A DNA stretch of 64,000 bases from Tetrahymena elliotti 4EA (GCA_000231825.2 JH720335.1:62001-126000), one strand, 5' to 3'. Positions 24,128-36,654 are shown, counted from the stretch's first letter. Program-made: numbers and translations. Notes: generated by a model from the sequence alone, not told the origin.

Positions 24128-24942
24128 ATTTTATCTATAAAATAAATTTCTTTCTGTATCTTATATTTATCTAAAAATTTATTCTAATTCACAGTAACTA
24201 CGAATTGCAAATACTCGTAGTTTTCAAGTGTATGTATTAATAATAAATTGCTAAATGTTTATATTTATAATATTAGTATTTGGTGGTTAACACAATTATT
24301 AATTAATTTCTTTGATTTACTACAAATTTATAATACTAATTCTTAAAATTAATTTTCAAAGACAATCTATCTAAATTCTTTACTTGAATACCAACTATTT
24401 ATTATACACAAACTAAAACTCCTTTCAAAAAATGATAAATTAATCTATTTAAAATTTACAAAAGAAACTTAATAATTAATAGAATAGAATAAGAATTGTT
24501 TTAGTCAACAAAATAAAATTAAAGTTTATTTCAAAAAATAATTTTTTGAATCACTAACTTTAAAATTTCTCTCTAACTTAAAGCACGAATATCATCATTA
24601 ACAACTTTATTTTTTTTTACAATATTGTTCAGTGTTCTTAAGGATGAAATCTTAAGTTAAAGTATTTGCAGTTTATTTCTAAATTCAAATGAATTTTAAT
24701 AAAAAATAACCGAAATAGAAATCAAATTAAATTAAATTTATTTAATATTTTTGTAACTTAAATTCACATAAAAAGCATAATATGAAGGAAAACTTGACTT
24801 AAAAATTTGATATATTAATTTAATGATAGATGACATAAGGAAGGAATAAATATAATATACAAAGATTATATTAGTTTTTAAGTTTATTGATTAAATATTA
24901 CAAGGAGATGAGATGAAATAATATTAAAGAGATATCAATCAA
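24128..24942. other. Intergenic, with a short perfect inverted repeat
   Basis: Upstream of the EF-hand gene and downstream of the H-like gene, both on the minus strand. AACTACGA (24196-24203) and TCGTAGTT (24215-24222) form an 8-bp inverted repeat with an 11-base loop about 70 bp before the EF-hand ATG, so a promoter element or hairpin is possible. Otherwise AT-rich. Confidence 0.5.
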
Positions 24943-25744
24943 TCATTTATAGAAATTTGAAATTTATGAAATTTCCATTTCCAATTTTATAAATTACTCA
25001 AATCTTTTTTCATAATGCTCTTTACTAAGGAGACCTTCTACTTTTTCAAATTATGCTTAATCAGCAAGATTAATTTCTGCAAACCATTAATCTTCATCTT
25101 CAACATCAAGACAAAGAATGGTGGGAGTTGTCATCCAGTGTTTATTGTACTTTTAAAGTATTTTATTATAAAATAAAAACCAAACGCTAAAATTAAATAA
25201 TTTTGAATATAATTTTTGTTCCAGAATTGTAAAAATCTTCTAAATTTCAATGCATATAAATAATTACACCAACTATTTCTGTTTTCACTGGAGTAATTAA
25301 CTCTGCTGTATAATGCTGTCCAATTACTAATGCAAATGAATCATCAACACTCAATTTAGTTCCTACTGGTTTAATCTATACTTTAGCTATATTACCAATT
25401 ATTTTTAATCCTAACTTTGTTATTCCTATTCTTCCAACCTAAATTTTATTTTGACATTAATTTATTTTGATATCTTTTGTATATAATAACTACCTTATCC
25501 TCATAATCCAAATCTATCCATTCATGAAGCGGTGTGTATTTTCTTATAGCTTTAAAGTTAAAAGAAAAGCTAAAATAAATTGAAGGAAAAGAGAACAAAA
25601 AATGTGAAAAATCATGAAAACTCAAATGAATAGTATAAAAGTAGAGGTAAGAAATAATATCAAATATTCAAAAGCAAAAATTACTAACGTTGTAAAAGAT
25701 ATTCTAGGTAAGATGTGTTTTCTTTAATATTAAATTAGAAACAT
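24943..25744 (-). CDS. Mitochondrial glycine-cleavage H-like protein lacking the lipoyl lysine
   Basis: Minus-strand exons: 25744-25689, 25569-25494, 25438-25268, 25149-24943; 169 residues, all phases fit. Residues 1-35 are free of acidic residues, with K, R, S and aromatic residues (MFLIQYQRKHILPRISF), typical of a mitochondrial presequence. The rest follows GcvH from end to end: YTPLHEWIDL, then VGRIGITKLGLKIIGNI, the long beta sandwich, WFAEINL and a final helix SKEHYEKRF. In GcvH the lipoyl arm is carried by a Lys seven residues after the conserved Phe; here SF is followed by ALVIGQH, so that position (residue 86) is His. This protein therefore cannot be lipoylated at the normal site and cannot shuttle methylamine in the usual way. 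A moonlighting or regulatory paralogue is likelier than a working H protein. The reading frame is intact, so it is not an obvious pseudogene. Confidence 0.8.
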
Positions 25745-26444
25745 ATTTGATATTTTTTGATAACATTTAAAATGATTTTGAACTTTTAAAATATCGCTTG
25801 ATTGCTTGCTAATAAGTAAGTTAGAGTAAAAAAATATGTTTGAAACAATCTATTATTAAATTATGAATTAATCTAAAGATAATAGGATAATATCTATCTC
25901 TTTATTAATAATTCTAAATCATTAAAATATTTGTTTTTGTCATTCAAATTAATTAAAAAAAAAATATTTTTCATTCAATTAAAATTAAAATGTTTAAATT
26001 TTTATTTCATATAAAAAAAAAAACAGCAGTAAAAATTTGTATGAAAATGTAATATTTATTTATGATCGATCATTAAGCAAATTATTCAGATTTATTTTGT
26101 AATCAGTCATTGATAATTTGACTGATTGACTGACAAGATATGCACATTCGCTATCACTATTCATCCGACGGAATAAAGGTAACCTAGTAAATAGTAAAAA
26201 TGAAGAACTATCTTTTAAAAAAAGATATTTTAAGAAAAATTACAATATAAGAAAAAGAGATATTTTCAGGTGAGCATTATTTGATGAGGAATGAATCAAT
26301 CAATCAATCAAGTATTATCTAATAACACAAAGATAATATTGATTGTCATAAATAATAAATAATTTAATAAAAGTAAATAAAAAAGCATTAATTTTATCAA
26401 AATAGATCTTTATAATTTATCAAAATTTTTAGAGTAAACATAAA
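25745..26444. other. Divergent intergenic region, no gene seen
   Basis: Shared 5' region of the H-like (-) and CapZ beta (+) genes. Contains a TGATCGATCA palindrome near 26062 and an AATC microsatellite near 26295-26312. Confidence 0.55.
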
Positions 26445-27830
26445 ATGGAATAAACTAAAATTGAAGCAGCCCTATCTTTAATTAGAAGATTACCTCCCCA
26501 AAAGATCTACAAAAATGCCTAAGCATTGAGCAATTTAATAGAAGATCAAGCTGACGAATTCCTTTCCAAAATCGATTAACCTCTTGGTAATTAACAAATT
26601 CAAAAGATATTTTTAGTAAAAATTAGATAAGCTAAATGATGTCAAACCATAAATAAACTAAAATTAAATAAAACAGCTTGATTTTGATTGTTAATAATCA
26701 TTATTTATTTTTATTAGAAATTGGAATCTGCTCTGTCACTTAAAGGGAATTTATAAAGTGCGAATTCAACAGAGATGGTGATAGCTACAGATCTCCTTAC
26801 TCTAATTTATACAATCCTCCTCATGAAGATGGTGAAGTTGGAGTTGTTCCTTCAAATGAAAGACGTGAACTTGAAGAAAAAGCTAATGAATTATTTTTAG
26901 AATATCAAAAATTGTAAAATTTTAAATTAATTATTAAGCATTAAAGAGCCTGTTTAAACAAAGGCAAAAATTTGAATTCAATTCATTAAGCCTTTTATAT
27001 AATTAGATATTATCAAGGAGGTTTATCAAATATTTATTTCTTTGACAAAGATGATGGTTAATTTGCATGTGCATATGTTGTTAAGAAAGGTAAAATATGT
27101 GACTATTATTTATTGCAATAGAAGTTTTAAAATAAATAGATTATGCAAGATGATTAATTCATTTTATAAAAATAGAAATCGATAAAGTAAATGGCATTTA
27201 AAAAGGTACTTGGGACTCCATTAATGTTGTTGATGTTAAAATTGCTGACCCAGTCAAAAAAAGATATGTTTACAAGTGCACAAGTTCAGTTATTTTAGAA
27301 ATGGAAATTAATGATGTTAGTGGTAAAGAAGCAGATAAAGTTAATATATCAGGAACATTAACCAAATCCGTAAATTATTTAATTACTTATTCTAGTTTGT
27401 TTATTCATTATAATTAATATTTTTTGATGTTTCATTTCATAATTAAATTTAAACCTAGCATAAGGTAATTTTGATTTAACTTATTATCTTAATAACCAAA
27501 AAAAAAAGAAAGAAGACACCAAAATCTTTGATGGAGCCTTTGATGAATAATCTTTCCACTTGAGAAATATTGGTTAAATTATTGAAGATATGGAAGGAAT
27601 TTTAAGAAATGATTTAGATAATTTTTACATTGGAAAAACTAAATAAGTAAATAAATTTATTTTCTCAATCAATATTTCTTAATTTCATATTGCTAATTTA
27701 TAAATGAATATACATTTATTTAACTATTTTAAAGACTATCTTTGAAATGAGAGATCTTCATGGACACTAAGAAATTGAAGCCATTAAAAAGGGTCTTGCT
27801 AAAGATTTATTAAATAGATAACCTGTTTGA
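26445..27830 (+). CDS. CAPZB: F-actin capping protein subunit beta
   Basis: Six exons: 26445-26586, 26718-26913, 27007-27089, 27176-27369, 27509-27646, 27735-27830; 282 residues, close to the usual 270-277. The N-terminus reads ALSLIRRLPPQKIYKN and ends its helix with KIDQPL, then FNRDGDSYRSPYSNLYNPP, the hallmark block of CapZ beta. Further matches: NELFLEYQKLYYQGG, FACAYVVKK, GTWDSINVVDV, VILEMEI, SGTLTKS, then NIGQIIEDMEGILRNDL and FYIGKTK. With the alpha subunit (not in this window) it caps actin barbed ends in the cytoplasm and is part of dynactin's Arp1 filament. The intron before exon 5 ends in an A10G tract; choosing that AG restores the frame and family alignment. Confidence 0.95.
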
Positions 27831-28444
27831 TTGAATTAATGAAAGAAAGTAATAATGAGAAATTAGTTAGCTATTTTGTTAATATTGTTGTTTTGTACTT
27901 ATTTTATATTTTTTAAACAAATTAATAAAAATATTCATTTGCTCATAATGCAATATAAAAACATTTATTTTGCTATTTTTTATTATTTAACATACTTTAA
28001 CAATGCCATATGAATTTGTTTTTATTTGACACTTACATTATTCGTTTCAGCTGAATTTATTTATAAAGAAGCAAACAAAATTATTAATCTGATATTTTCT
28101 TATTCTTATATTTATCCTTTATATAATTCTCAAATAGTCTATTAAAAATCTTTTGCTTACTTATTTTAGAAAGATAAAAATAATGATTATGAGTAATTTG
28201 TTTAATTTTTACTTGAAATATCTCAAAGAATTTAAATCAGGGAAATCAGATAATAATCAAATAATACAATATAAAAGAATATAAAATTGTGTTAGGGATT
28301 TATTATACTGTTTTGGTATTTATTGTAATAAGATAGAACAATGATATCAAATAGTGCTGAAATTAGTCTAAGGAAACAAAATCAGAAATAGTTAATTTAA
28401 TTTAAAAAAATAAAAAATAAAAACTTTTTGCTAAAGAAAAAAAA
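27831..28444. other. Intergenic, no gene seen
   Basis: AT-rich spacer between two + strand genes; nothing recognised. Confidence 0.6.
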
Positions 28445-29623
28445 ATGAAAATTGATTGCTTAAATCACAGTGATAATCAATGCATTTTCTTATGTGTTGC
28501 CGACTCTTGTACAGGAAAGAACAGATTTTTATGTTCTGAATGTATTACAGAATAAAACTCTACTCATAATCATTGTATGGTATCTCTTTCTTCTTTGAGT
28601 AAGATGGAATTGTCAGCTTAATTCAAATTGCTAAGCTTTGCAGATCCTAAAAAATAATTAATTCCAAGCCTTAAAATGCAAAATGTTGATGAAAAAGTTT
28701 CTAAGATAATTGGGTTCTATGAAAAGTTGCAAGAATAAATAATTAGTATTATTTAGTCTAGATTAAAGTTAGAGGTTGATGAGTGTACTAACACAGCTTG
28801 CACAAGCTCATCTCTTTTGAAAATCTCTAGAATCCAAGAGATAGCTTAAATTGTGTCTATAGCTTAAGAATAAGGAAATTAAGCATAGCTCGATTAGGAA
28901 TTAAATGGTTTCTTCAAAGATTACCATAAACAATCTGTTAAAATATAGTAATTCCTTAACAATTGTTTTTAATGGGAACAAAAGTTTTCTTATGTCGAAG
29001 ACAATGAAAGCAAAATCAAAGAGATTATACTCAAGTTTGAGTAGGCTCTCAATAAGTTTTCTCCAAGCTAAATTCAAACAAAAAGTGAACTTGGAATTGA
29101 AGTCATTAACAGTGTTTAAAGTGAAGAATTTTTGTTACCTTCTTGCATAAAATATCTCCCTAAAGAGAAATCCTTTTCAAAAATTGAAGGAGTTTTGAGA
29201 CACTTTATAGGAATAATTGACACACCTATCACTAAAGATCTTCTAAAAACATCCTTTAAAGTTAAAGTGAATAAATGCAGATGGATTGGATTAGGTATTT
29301 GTGAAAGAGATCTCATAGTTAAAAGGGAATATTAATGTGATATTAAGTAAATAGATGAAAAAAGTGGTGTATGGTTTAGCTCTTCTAATGGTAATTGCTA
29401 CTAATCTGAGTCAGAGTACTGGCCATTTGGAAATAGCAATGTTTGCTTTAATGTAGATGATATTGTAGTTATAACTCCTTATGAAAATAAAATAGAGTAC
29501 TTTGTTGAAGCTAACCCAAACAGAATATACTCATAAAGGTTTAGTTATGATGAAAGTAAAATTTATTGTCCTTGCTTCGTAGTCTACTCTAATGGAGAAG
29601 ATTAAATTGAATTTATATAGTGA
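28445..29623 (+). CDS. Zinc-finger/coiled-coil protein with C-terminal SPRY-like domain, copy 1
   Basis: Single exon, 392 residues, ATG 28445, TGA 29621-29623. The first ~45 residues are Cys/His-rich in a B-box-like order: CLNHSDNQC, then FLC, SC, FLCSEC and HNHC. A helical Q/K/E-rich middle (about 60-240) fits a coiled coil. The C-terminal ~150 residues form a beta-rich domain beginning FIGIIDTPI, then SFKVKV, IGLGICERDLIVKREY and GVWFSSSNGNCY, resembling a SPRY/B30.2 fold only loosely. The next gene has the same plan and shares the C-terminal signature, so these are paralogues. This arrangement is TRIM-like but without a RING. No reaction can be assigned; protein binding is the likely role. 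Confidence 0.65.
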
Positions 29624-31001
29624 AAATTATCGATATTAATAAACCTTTTGTTTAATTTGTTTTTTAATCAATAAATAACAAAATTTTTTAATTAATGTTT
29701 GAGTAATTTTGCTTTGTAAATTATTGTCATTATTATTTTAATTTTTATTTCTAAGTAAAGAAACAATTATTTTTATGAATTTTTTCAATGTGAAATAAAA
29801 CAAATTTTATCAAAAAAATAATAAAAGATTTACATTACAAGTAAACAATTCAGAAAAAAATCGCAAAATCAATTCAAATAAAATCTTGAATAAAAAAAAG
29901 TTTAGAGATAAAAAAATGAATTAGGTAGCCTTTCTTTTAGATTTAATTCCTAGATCAAGTGAGTGAGTATTCACTTTTACAAATTTTGCTACCATCAACT
30001 ATCAAACAAATTTCTATTTCGATTAAAAAGAAAAATGATAAAAGATTTATGCTGTAAGTAAAGATCTAAAGACAAATATTTTTATATTATAATATCTTGA
30101 AAATATTATTTTATATTGATAAATATAATTAAATTAATAACTGTTTTATGCACAATTTTCATTTATTTTTCTTATTTTACCAACATTCAATCTTTTTTGG
30201 CTAAAAATATTTAGTGTAAACAAGAAAAACCGAATATTATTTTTAAAACTTTTGTGTTGAAGTAAAAGCTAATTGAATATTTTTTTTGAGTTATGAATTG
30301 GAAAGATTTTTTAATAAGAAGGATAGGATAATTTTATTTAGAAGTATATTGCTTTGTTTCACTTATTTTAAGAAAAAATACTATTTATAATAGTATAATT
30401 TATGGATATTTTAATACTCTAAACTATTTCTTATTTTTGTGTAGATGAATTTTGAAGATAAATAGGATCTCAGAATATTCTTTTTGTTGTAAACTAAATT
30501 TTTATTTAATATAAAAATATAGAAAAGAAAAAATTGTAAACTGCTGTAATTGATGTTTAATTAGAATTTCTTTTATAAAAACTATAAAAATATACTTCTC
30601 AATTTATTTTTTCTTTTTCTGAATATCAAATAAATTCTAACCAATTTGATTCAATATTTTGAATTAAATACAAAATGAATTATTTTTTTATAATTTTGGT
30701 CAATTTGTAATATGTTTTTCCTTTCAATGATAATACTATTTTTTTGAATTCATACATTTATCTACTTTTATTATGTTGATATAGATTTAATTAATTTTAT
30801 CCATCTATAAAATCTGATAAGACACTTTATTTAAGGATTAGTTTAATTTCTGAAGTATTTTATCTATTAAATATTTATTATTTTTCTATGCTTTGATTGA
30901 GATCTTGAAATAAAATTTATTTATTTGAGGGTAATATAAATTAATAAATCCTAATTAATTGCTTAATTAATAACAAGTAAAACCAATTTATTTTTTTAAA
31001 A
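29624..31001. other. Intergenic between two paralogues, no gene seen
   Basis: About 1.4 kb of very AT-rich sequence separating the two related zinc-finger genes. No coding remnant of a third copy is visible. Confidence 0.6.
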
Positions 31002-32351
31002 ATGAACAGCTAATGCATTAAACATTAAGGTTATGAGTATTTATTCCTTAATGTCAAATAAATTGATGGATAATCTAGACTTCTATGCGAGATTTGTGTG
31101 CAAGAATAATCTGAAACTTATGAACTGAATCTTGTTTCTATAGGAAGCTTGATAAGCAAATCTTTTAACTAACATCAAAAGCTTATTTAATTTGCAGATT
31201 AAGGGAATATTTTGCTTCCAAACATTAAATTAGATATCATAAAAAATGATACTCTTGAAAAAATAAATAGCTTTTATGATGAGCTTAAGTCTTCTTTTGA
31301 GAAATTTATTGAAGAAAAAAGAGAAGAAACTTTGAAGAATTATAATGGATTAGCTGAGGCTTAGACAAAAATAAAAAATCTTTCTAAATTAGAGGAAATC
31401 CAAAATATCTTAAGAAACACTGATTCCTTAGACACATAGAGTTTACTTAGTATTGTGAATGAGTATTTTGATTCTCAAACAAGTAGATAAGAAGAAATTA
31501 AACTTTACTTGGAGAGCTGTGTCAATATGTCAAACAAATTAGAAGGATTTTAAACGATTCAATAGAAAGTAAGTGAAATCAAAGAAAAAATAGCAAGTGT
31601 ATTAAAGATGGAAGATGATCTTTCTAATTTGTCAGAGCTCAGTAAAAAAGAAACTAAGAAAGTAGAAATATTGAAGTAACAAGTTAATAACTAAACCTAA
31701 TAACTTCAAAAATTGATCAACTTAAATAATGCTTTAAAATCAAAAAAATCCTAAGAAATCACAACTTAGAAATCAGATATTGATCTTTACGCTCTCGATG
31801 CTCTCAATAAAGCTAAGAAGCCCAACCATTTCATGCTTAAAATCTCTTAAGCAATCCAAAATAAGAAGTTTTTCATACCTTTAGAAATGAACCAAGAACC
31901 AGATAGTTTAATTTTTAGCAGAAGTTAGCCTGGTAAAAATTTGATTGGTATGATAGATGTTCCAATTGATGATGATGTTTTTGGGTTGTCATTTAAGGTT
32001 AAGGTCTTGACAGGTTTTGTATCTATTGGTATTTGTGCTAGAGACATTCATGTTAAAAGAAGCTATAGATATGATTTTTAGAATTTCTCTCCATCAAGCG
32101 GATATGCAATGGTATCAACTCCAGGTTTCTCTTATTCTTCTTTCAATCCATCTGTCCATAACCAAAATCTAAAGCTAAACTATGGAAAAGGAACTGTTTT
32201 AACTGTAACACCATGCGACAACAAAATTGTTTTCTCTCACTAAAATTTTGATTCTAAAGAGTTCCCTTTTTCACCTGATGAGGATATTGTTTACACTCCT
32301 TGTTTTATGCTATCTGAAAATTCTTCTATTCAATTTATTGTTGATGAGTGA
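31002..32351 (+). CDS. Zinc-finger/coiled-coil protein with C-terminal SPRY-like domain, copy 2
   Basis: Single exon, 449 residues, ATG 31002, TGA 32349-32351. The N-terminus has C..H spacing (QCIKHQGYEYLFLNV) and then LLCEICVQE, matching the first copy's finger but with fewer Cys/His ligands. A longer coiled coil (about residues 75-290) follows. The C-terminal domain shares IGMIDVPI, SFKVKV, IGICARDIHVKRSYRYDF with copy 1 at the same spacing; downstream the two diverge. Both genes lack introns, unlike most neighbours, which fits tandem duplication of an intronless ancestor. The weakened finger suggests relaxed constraint on zinc binding here. Function unknown. Confidence 0.65.
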
Positions 32352-34184
32352 AAGTCACTCAAACTATTTAAAAAAAAATATTTTATTTTTTACATGTGGA
32401 TATTTTTAAATACTTGTATGTATCTGTTATTTTTCCAAGTAAAAATTTTTTGGATTAAACTCAAATTGAGAAAAAGACAGATTGGAGTGAATTTCACTTG
32501 ATATTTGATAACATTCACTTTAAATAAAAATGAGATTATCTATTTACGTATTATTTACCCCAAAAAATAAAAAACTTGCGTTGGGGCCTTTTTTTAAATT
32601 ATTAGTTTATTAATAGATATACTTCTGTTTGATATTTCTTAATCATTACGAATAATTGTTTAATTCAGATTTATGATTTTAATTAACTTTATTGTTTTGT
32701 TTTCTAAATTCAACTTGGTTGAAACATATTTTAAGGGACAACCCAGTTTTTTTCTTCTGAGATCCTAAAAAATTCTTTTATTATTGTTTTCAAAAGGAGT
32801 TAATTTATGTGATTTGTTTTTGTTTTTTTTTAAAGAAACTCGTTCATTTATTTAGAGTTGTAAATGCAATATGATTATGATAATATTAACTTTTATTAAT
32901 CATTTTTTTTTGAATTAGCTAAACTGAAATAGTTGTTCGTTTTTGTTTTTGCATATTTCTCGAATATTTATTTGATTTTGAATACACGCTTTCTAACTAA
33001 TTTTATTTCGAATTTCTTTCATGTATGCTCAAAAAGTCTTGATATAGATATTTTAGATAGACTTTATTTACCAATAAAGCAAATATTTATTTAAATCTAT
33101 TGTATAAAAAGAATAATTTTTAGAGATTAAATGAAATAGACACGTCATTTTTAGAGGATTTGATAAGAGTTTGATAAATTTTAAGATCAGTACAAAAAAA
33201 GAAAAAAGGAGATTGTTTTTTTTTGAATTCTTTATTTTTCATATATTCCAATAATGTCAAGATGATTTTAGATAGAGTTTATACTGATGTAGAGGATATT
33301 GTAGTAGATTATTATTAGTGAATATGCAAATTATATTAAACAATTAATTAGTTTGAGTAAAAAAAAAATAAAATTTATGCCTTAAAATAGGCACTTTTAG
33401 CTTAACTTTATTTAACAACTTCATTTCGCTAACCTGTTTTATTTATCGAAATTTATCTATTTATTAACAATGCGCAAAGCTTTTACATAAATGGAGAAAA
33501 ATGAACCTATAACAATTAAATTATAGACTCATTAAAACTATTTTATAAATAAAGTATGATATCATAAAAAATGCAAACAATGCATAAAATATTTTGAACA
33601 TGTTTTTATTAACTTTTATGAGAGTAAGTAAACAAAAATTTAGAGAGAGTTAATTTTAGAATTCTATGAATATTAATAAATATGATTTATGAATGCAGAG
33701 AAATGTTGGAAAAAATCCCTTAATAATGACTCTGTTTTGTGTGATTATAATGTTTTTTTAATTTTCACTATTTTTCCCTCCTCTAATCAGCTAGCTAACT
33801 AAACATTTGATGATTTGAAATTTTTTTTCTTCTTCTCTTATTTTACTACTTATTCATTAGAAGCATATAAATCATTATTTTAATAGTAACTTGTCAAGGG
33901 TTTGAAAATTTTTTATTAAAAAAGACTTCCTTGGTATTGTTTGTTTTTTTTGTTTGTTTATTTGTTTGTTTGTCAAACAAGTTCAATAGAGATAAGCAAT
34001 AAATAATAAAAGATAGACAGAAAAGAGTTGCTTGTTTCAATTAATTTAAAAACAAAAAGTTAAGCAAAAAAAATATAAAGAAATTAATATAAAAAAAAAG
34101 GCATAGCGTATAGAGGATTATCAAAATTGAGGATAATTAACCCAGAAAATAATAAGAAACTTTTAATTCTTAGATCTGAATACT
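32352..34184. other. Intergenic, microsatellites and a T-tailed hairpin
   Basis: About 1.8 kb, AT-rich. CCCC at 32558-32561 pairs with GGGG at 32583-32586, extended by A/T pairs, and is followed by a run of seven T, giving a small hairpin plus T tract. A TTTG microsatellite lies at about 33938-33973. No gene seen. Confidence 0.5.
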
Positions 34185-34882
34185 ATGAGCGAAGCTCTGA
34201 TATAATACGATATAATCATATTAGGAAACACAAAAACAGGGAAAAAAACATTGAGGGACTTTCTTGCTAATATATCTCCTTAAGAAAGCTTGCAATAAGT
34301 ATCTAATTTTGCAAATAATAATACTGTGTTTTTTTCTCTACTTGATATCTCTGAAAGCTCAAAGCTGAAGGGATGAGGTTGAGAAATATGATTGAAATAA
34401 TGATAACCTTGCTTCTTCAATTGATTAATTTATTATTTTCATATAAAAAAGGGAGGAAGCAGTAGAATAAGCATGATGAAAAGAAAGTACTAACTGAATT
34501 AAGATGTTACTTTCTCAGTGAGATATTGGGTCAATAGGGGTGATTTCAGAACCTATTCAAATTTCATTAAAACTATTGAAAACGTGAAGGGAGTTGTAGT
34601 CTTAGTTGATTTAAGTGGTAAGGCTATTTTCTTTTATAAATTTAAAAGATTTTTCGATTGCCAAGTAGCTGCAAAAATAAAAAAGCATTTTCTAGATTAG
34701 ATTTGATTCACTTTGACTTAATTTAATTTCCTTTTTTAATTTAAAACAAAGACCGTAAATCTCTTTAAAAAATTGAAAACTACTTTATCAGCTTCCAAAG
34801 AAGAAATCTTCCAATTTTCTTAGTCGGCAATAAGTGCGACCTTGATAGGTAAAATTATTAATTTATAGCACTAAATGAATGA
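34185..34882 (+). CDS. Divergent Rab-like small GTPase-fold protein (3' end uncertain)
   Basis: Exons 34185-34298, 34452-34617, 34752-34882 give 136 residues in consistent phase. The core is recognisable: YDIIILGNTKTGKKTL is the G1 region, YWVNRGDFRTYSNFIK sits where WDTAGQERF.. lies in Rabs, then GVVVLVDLSDRKSLQKIENY and IFLVGNKCDL, the G4 motif. G1 has Lys where Ser/Thr should follow GK, and the G3 Asp is gone (WVNRG for WDTAG), so normal Mg/GTP chemistry is doubtful while guanine recognition (NKCD) is kept. The last exon either reads on to TGA at 34880-34882, which omits the final strand and helix of the fold, or splices at the GTAAAA after GATAG (34849) to an exon I could not find. Start is the first ATG of the G1 frame. 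Subfamily not assigned. Confidence 0.5.
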
Positions 34883-35997
34883 TCGAACATAAAAAACAAC
34901 AAACGCTTCACTCTCTCCCCCCCAGGCTTACATCCTTTTTTAAATTTTTCTCAAGTTCAAATATGAATGAGTATGAATGAATGAATTCAGTCGCTTAAAA
35001 ATCCTGCATGCATTCCACCCGTATTTTTGAAAATAGATTTTTGTACCCACACACACAAACACAAACCCAAACCCACATTTATTTTATCTTAGTCATCCAA
35101 CAATCCACTTAAGTATTTTACAATTTTCAAGTAAATGAAATAATCAACCCTCAAGTAGATTTTAACATTTTATAAAAATCATGGTTGCTTGAACCATCCT
35201 TTAAATTTAATTAAAAGTTAACTCTTTGTTATCAAACAATTCAATTTCATTTTTGCTTTAAAAGCATGAAAATAAAAACTCTTTTTTTTGAGATTTTCTC
35301 CTAAGAAGTCTATAATATTTATTTGCTATTTCTTTTTTATCTATTTGACCCTGATCAAGCTAGCTGCTTTTTAGCTAGAAAAAGAAAAAGGTCATTTATT
35401 AATTCATAAAATTTTGCATTCTACACTTACTCCCAATATGATTGAATAAAGCAATACAATAAACATCATACATTTTTAAAATCAAATGGGTAAAATACTA
35501 AAATAATCTGAAATTTTGAAACTGAATATGCGAGATTCAAATGTTTAATTTAAGGACAATACATCAATTTTGTGTTCTTTGAGCTTATCTCCCCACTCAC
35601 TAAGCAGAATAAACAAACAAACAAACAACCTTTTTGAATCTGAGCAGAGATTTCCCTTCAATGCAAAAAACAAACAGATTTGGAATGTTTTGAATTCAGC
35701 AATCAATCTTCTCTGTTAAGCCAAAAAGTCAAAATCAGCTCAGCTGCGTTAGACGAATGATTCTTATAAGATGAAATTAGAAGAATAGGGAGATAATAGT
35801 AATTTGAAGCAAAAAAAAATAAAAAATTGAGATGAACACTAAATAAAAAAATGAATTAGATCTATTACTCTTTTAAAAAATGAATATATTAATATTTTAT
35901 TACATTTGATTTTTAAAAATATAAAAAATAATAGTATTAAAAGATGATATTAATTTTATGAAATTATTAAAAGCATTTTTTTCAAAAATGTTTTAAA

Positions 35998-36228
35998 TAA
36001 TTATTGCTTACTAAGAAGGATAATAATTATTACTTACTGAGAGGAAAATGATAATTATTACTTGTTAAAAGGACAGTAATTATTACTTATTAAGAAGGCT
36101 AGTGGCTGCTTCAACTCAGCTACTACTTATTAAGAAGGATAATAATTATTACTTATTAAAAAAGGATAGTTATTACTTGTAAGGAAGGATAATAATTATT
36201 ACTTATTAGGAGAATAGTTATTTAAGTT
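35998..36228. repeat. Degenerate tandem repeat, about 30-40 bp unit
   Basis: Some six to seven imperfect copies of a unit built around AATAATTATTACTTATTAAG followed by AAGGAT. Unit length varies and one copy is interrupted by GGCTAGTGGCTGCTTCAACT near 36104-36123. The spacing is irregular and units are imperfect, so this is not a CRISPR array. Confidence 0.8.
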
Positions 36229-36654
36229 TGACCTAAATTTTTTTAAGTCAAATATTAATAATTATCATTGTTATTTCTCCTTTAAACTAATAACAAACAA
36301 ACAAACAATCAATCAATCAACAAAATCAGCAATCTGTCAATCTACCTATCTCACTTTCTTCCAAAGGGGATACTACGTTTACAAAAAAAATTTTTTTTAT
36401 TATTTCTTTACATCTTTCGGACTCGTCTCCTTACATCAGCCTGCCCACCTAGAAATTCTCAATTTCATCTTTTTGTTTGGCGTAGAGAAATCTTGCCATT
36501 CAAAACTAGGGAAAGGCGTAAGGAAAGGCAGAGATCCTTTTTCACCAAAGATAACGAAGAAGACAATAAAAAAATTTACTGTAAACAAACAGCAAAGAGT
36601 TAGTTGTAAATAAATAGTAATGAATGAATCAATATAGATAACTTAACAATTAAA

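Noticed and set aside
34849..34995. Extra exon of the Rab-like gene after a CCCCCCCAG acceptor near 34926
   Set aside because: Phase fits but the peptide lacks the G5 motif and final helix, so it adds nothing Rab-like.
35040..35080. Telomere-like CCCAAA/CACA run
   Set aside because: Imperfect and short; it grades into CA and CAAA microsatellites and does not match CCCCAA repeats. I also saw no chromosome breakage sequence.
35998..36228. CRISPR-like array
   Set aside because: Units are imperfect and irregular, there are no distinct spacers, and the genome is eukaryotic.
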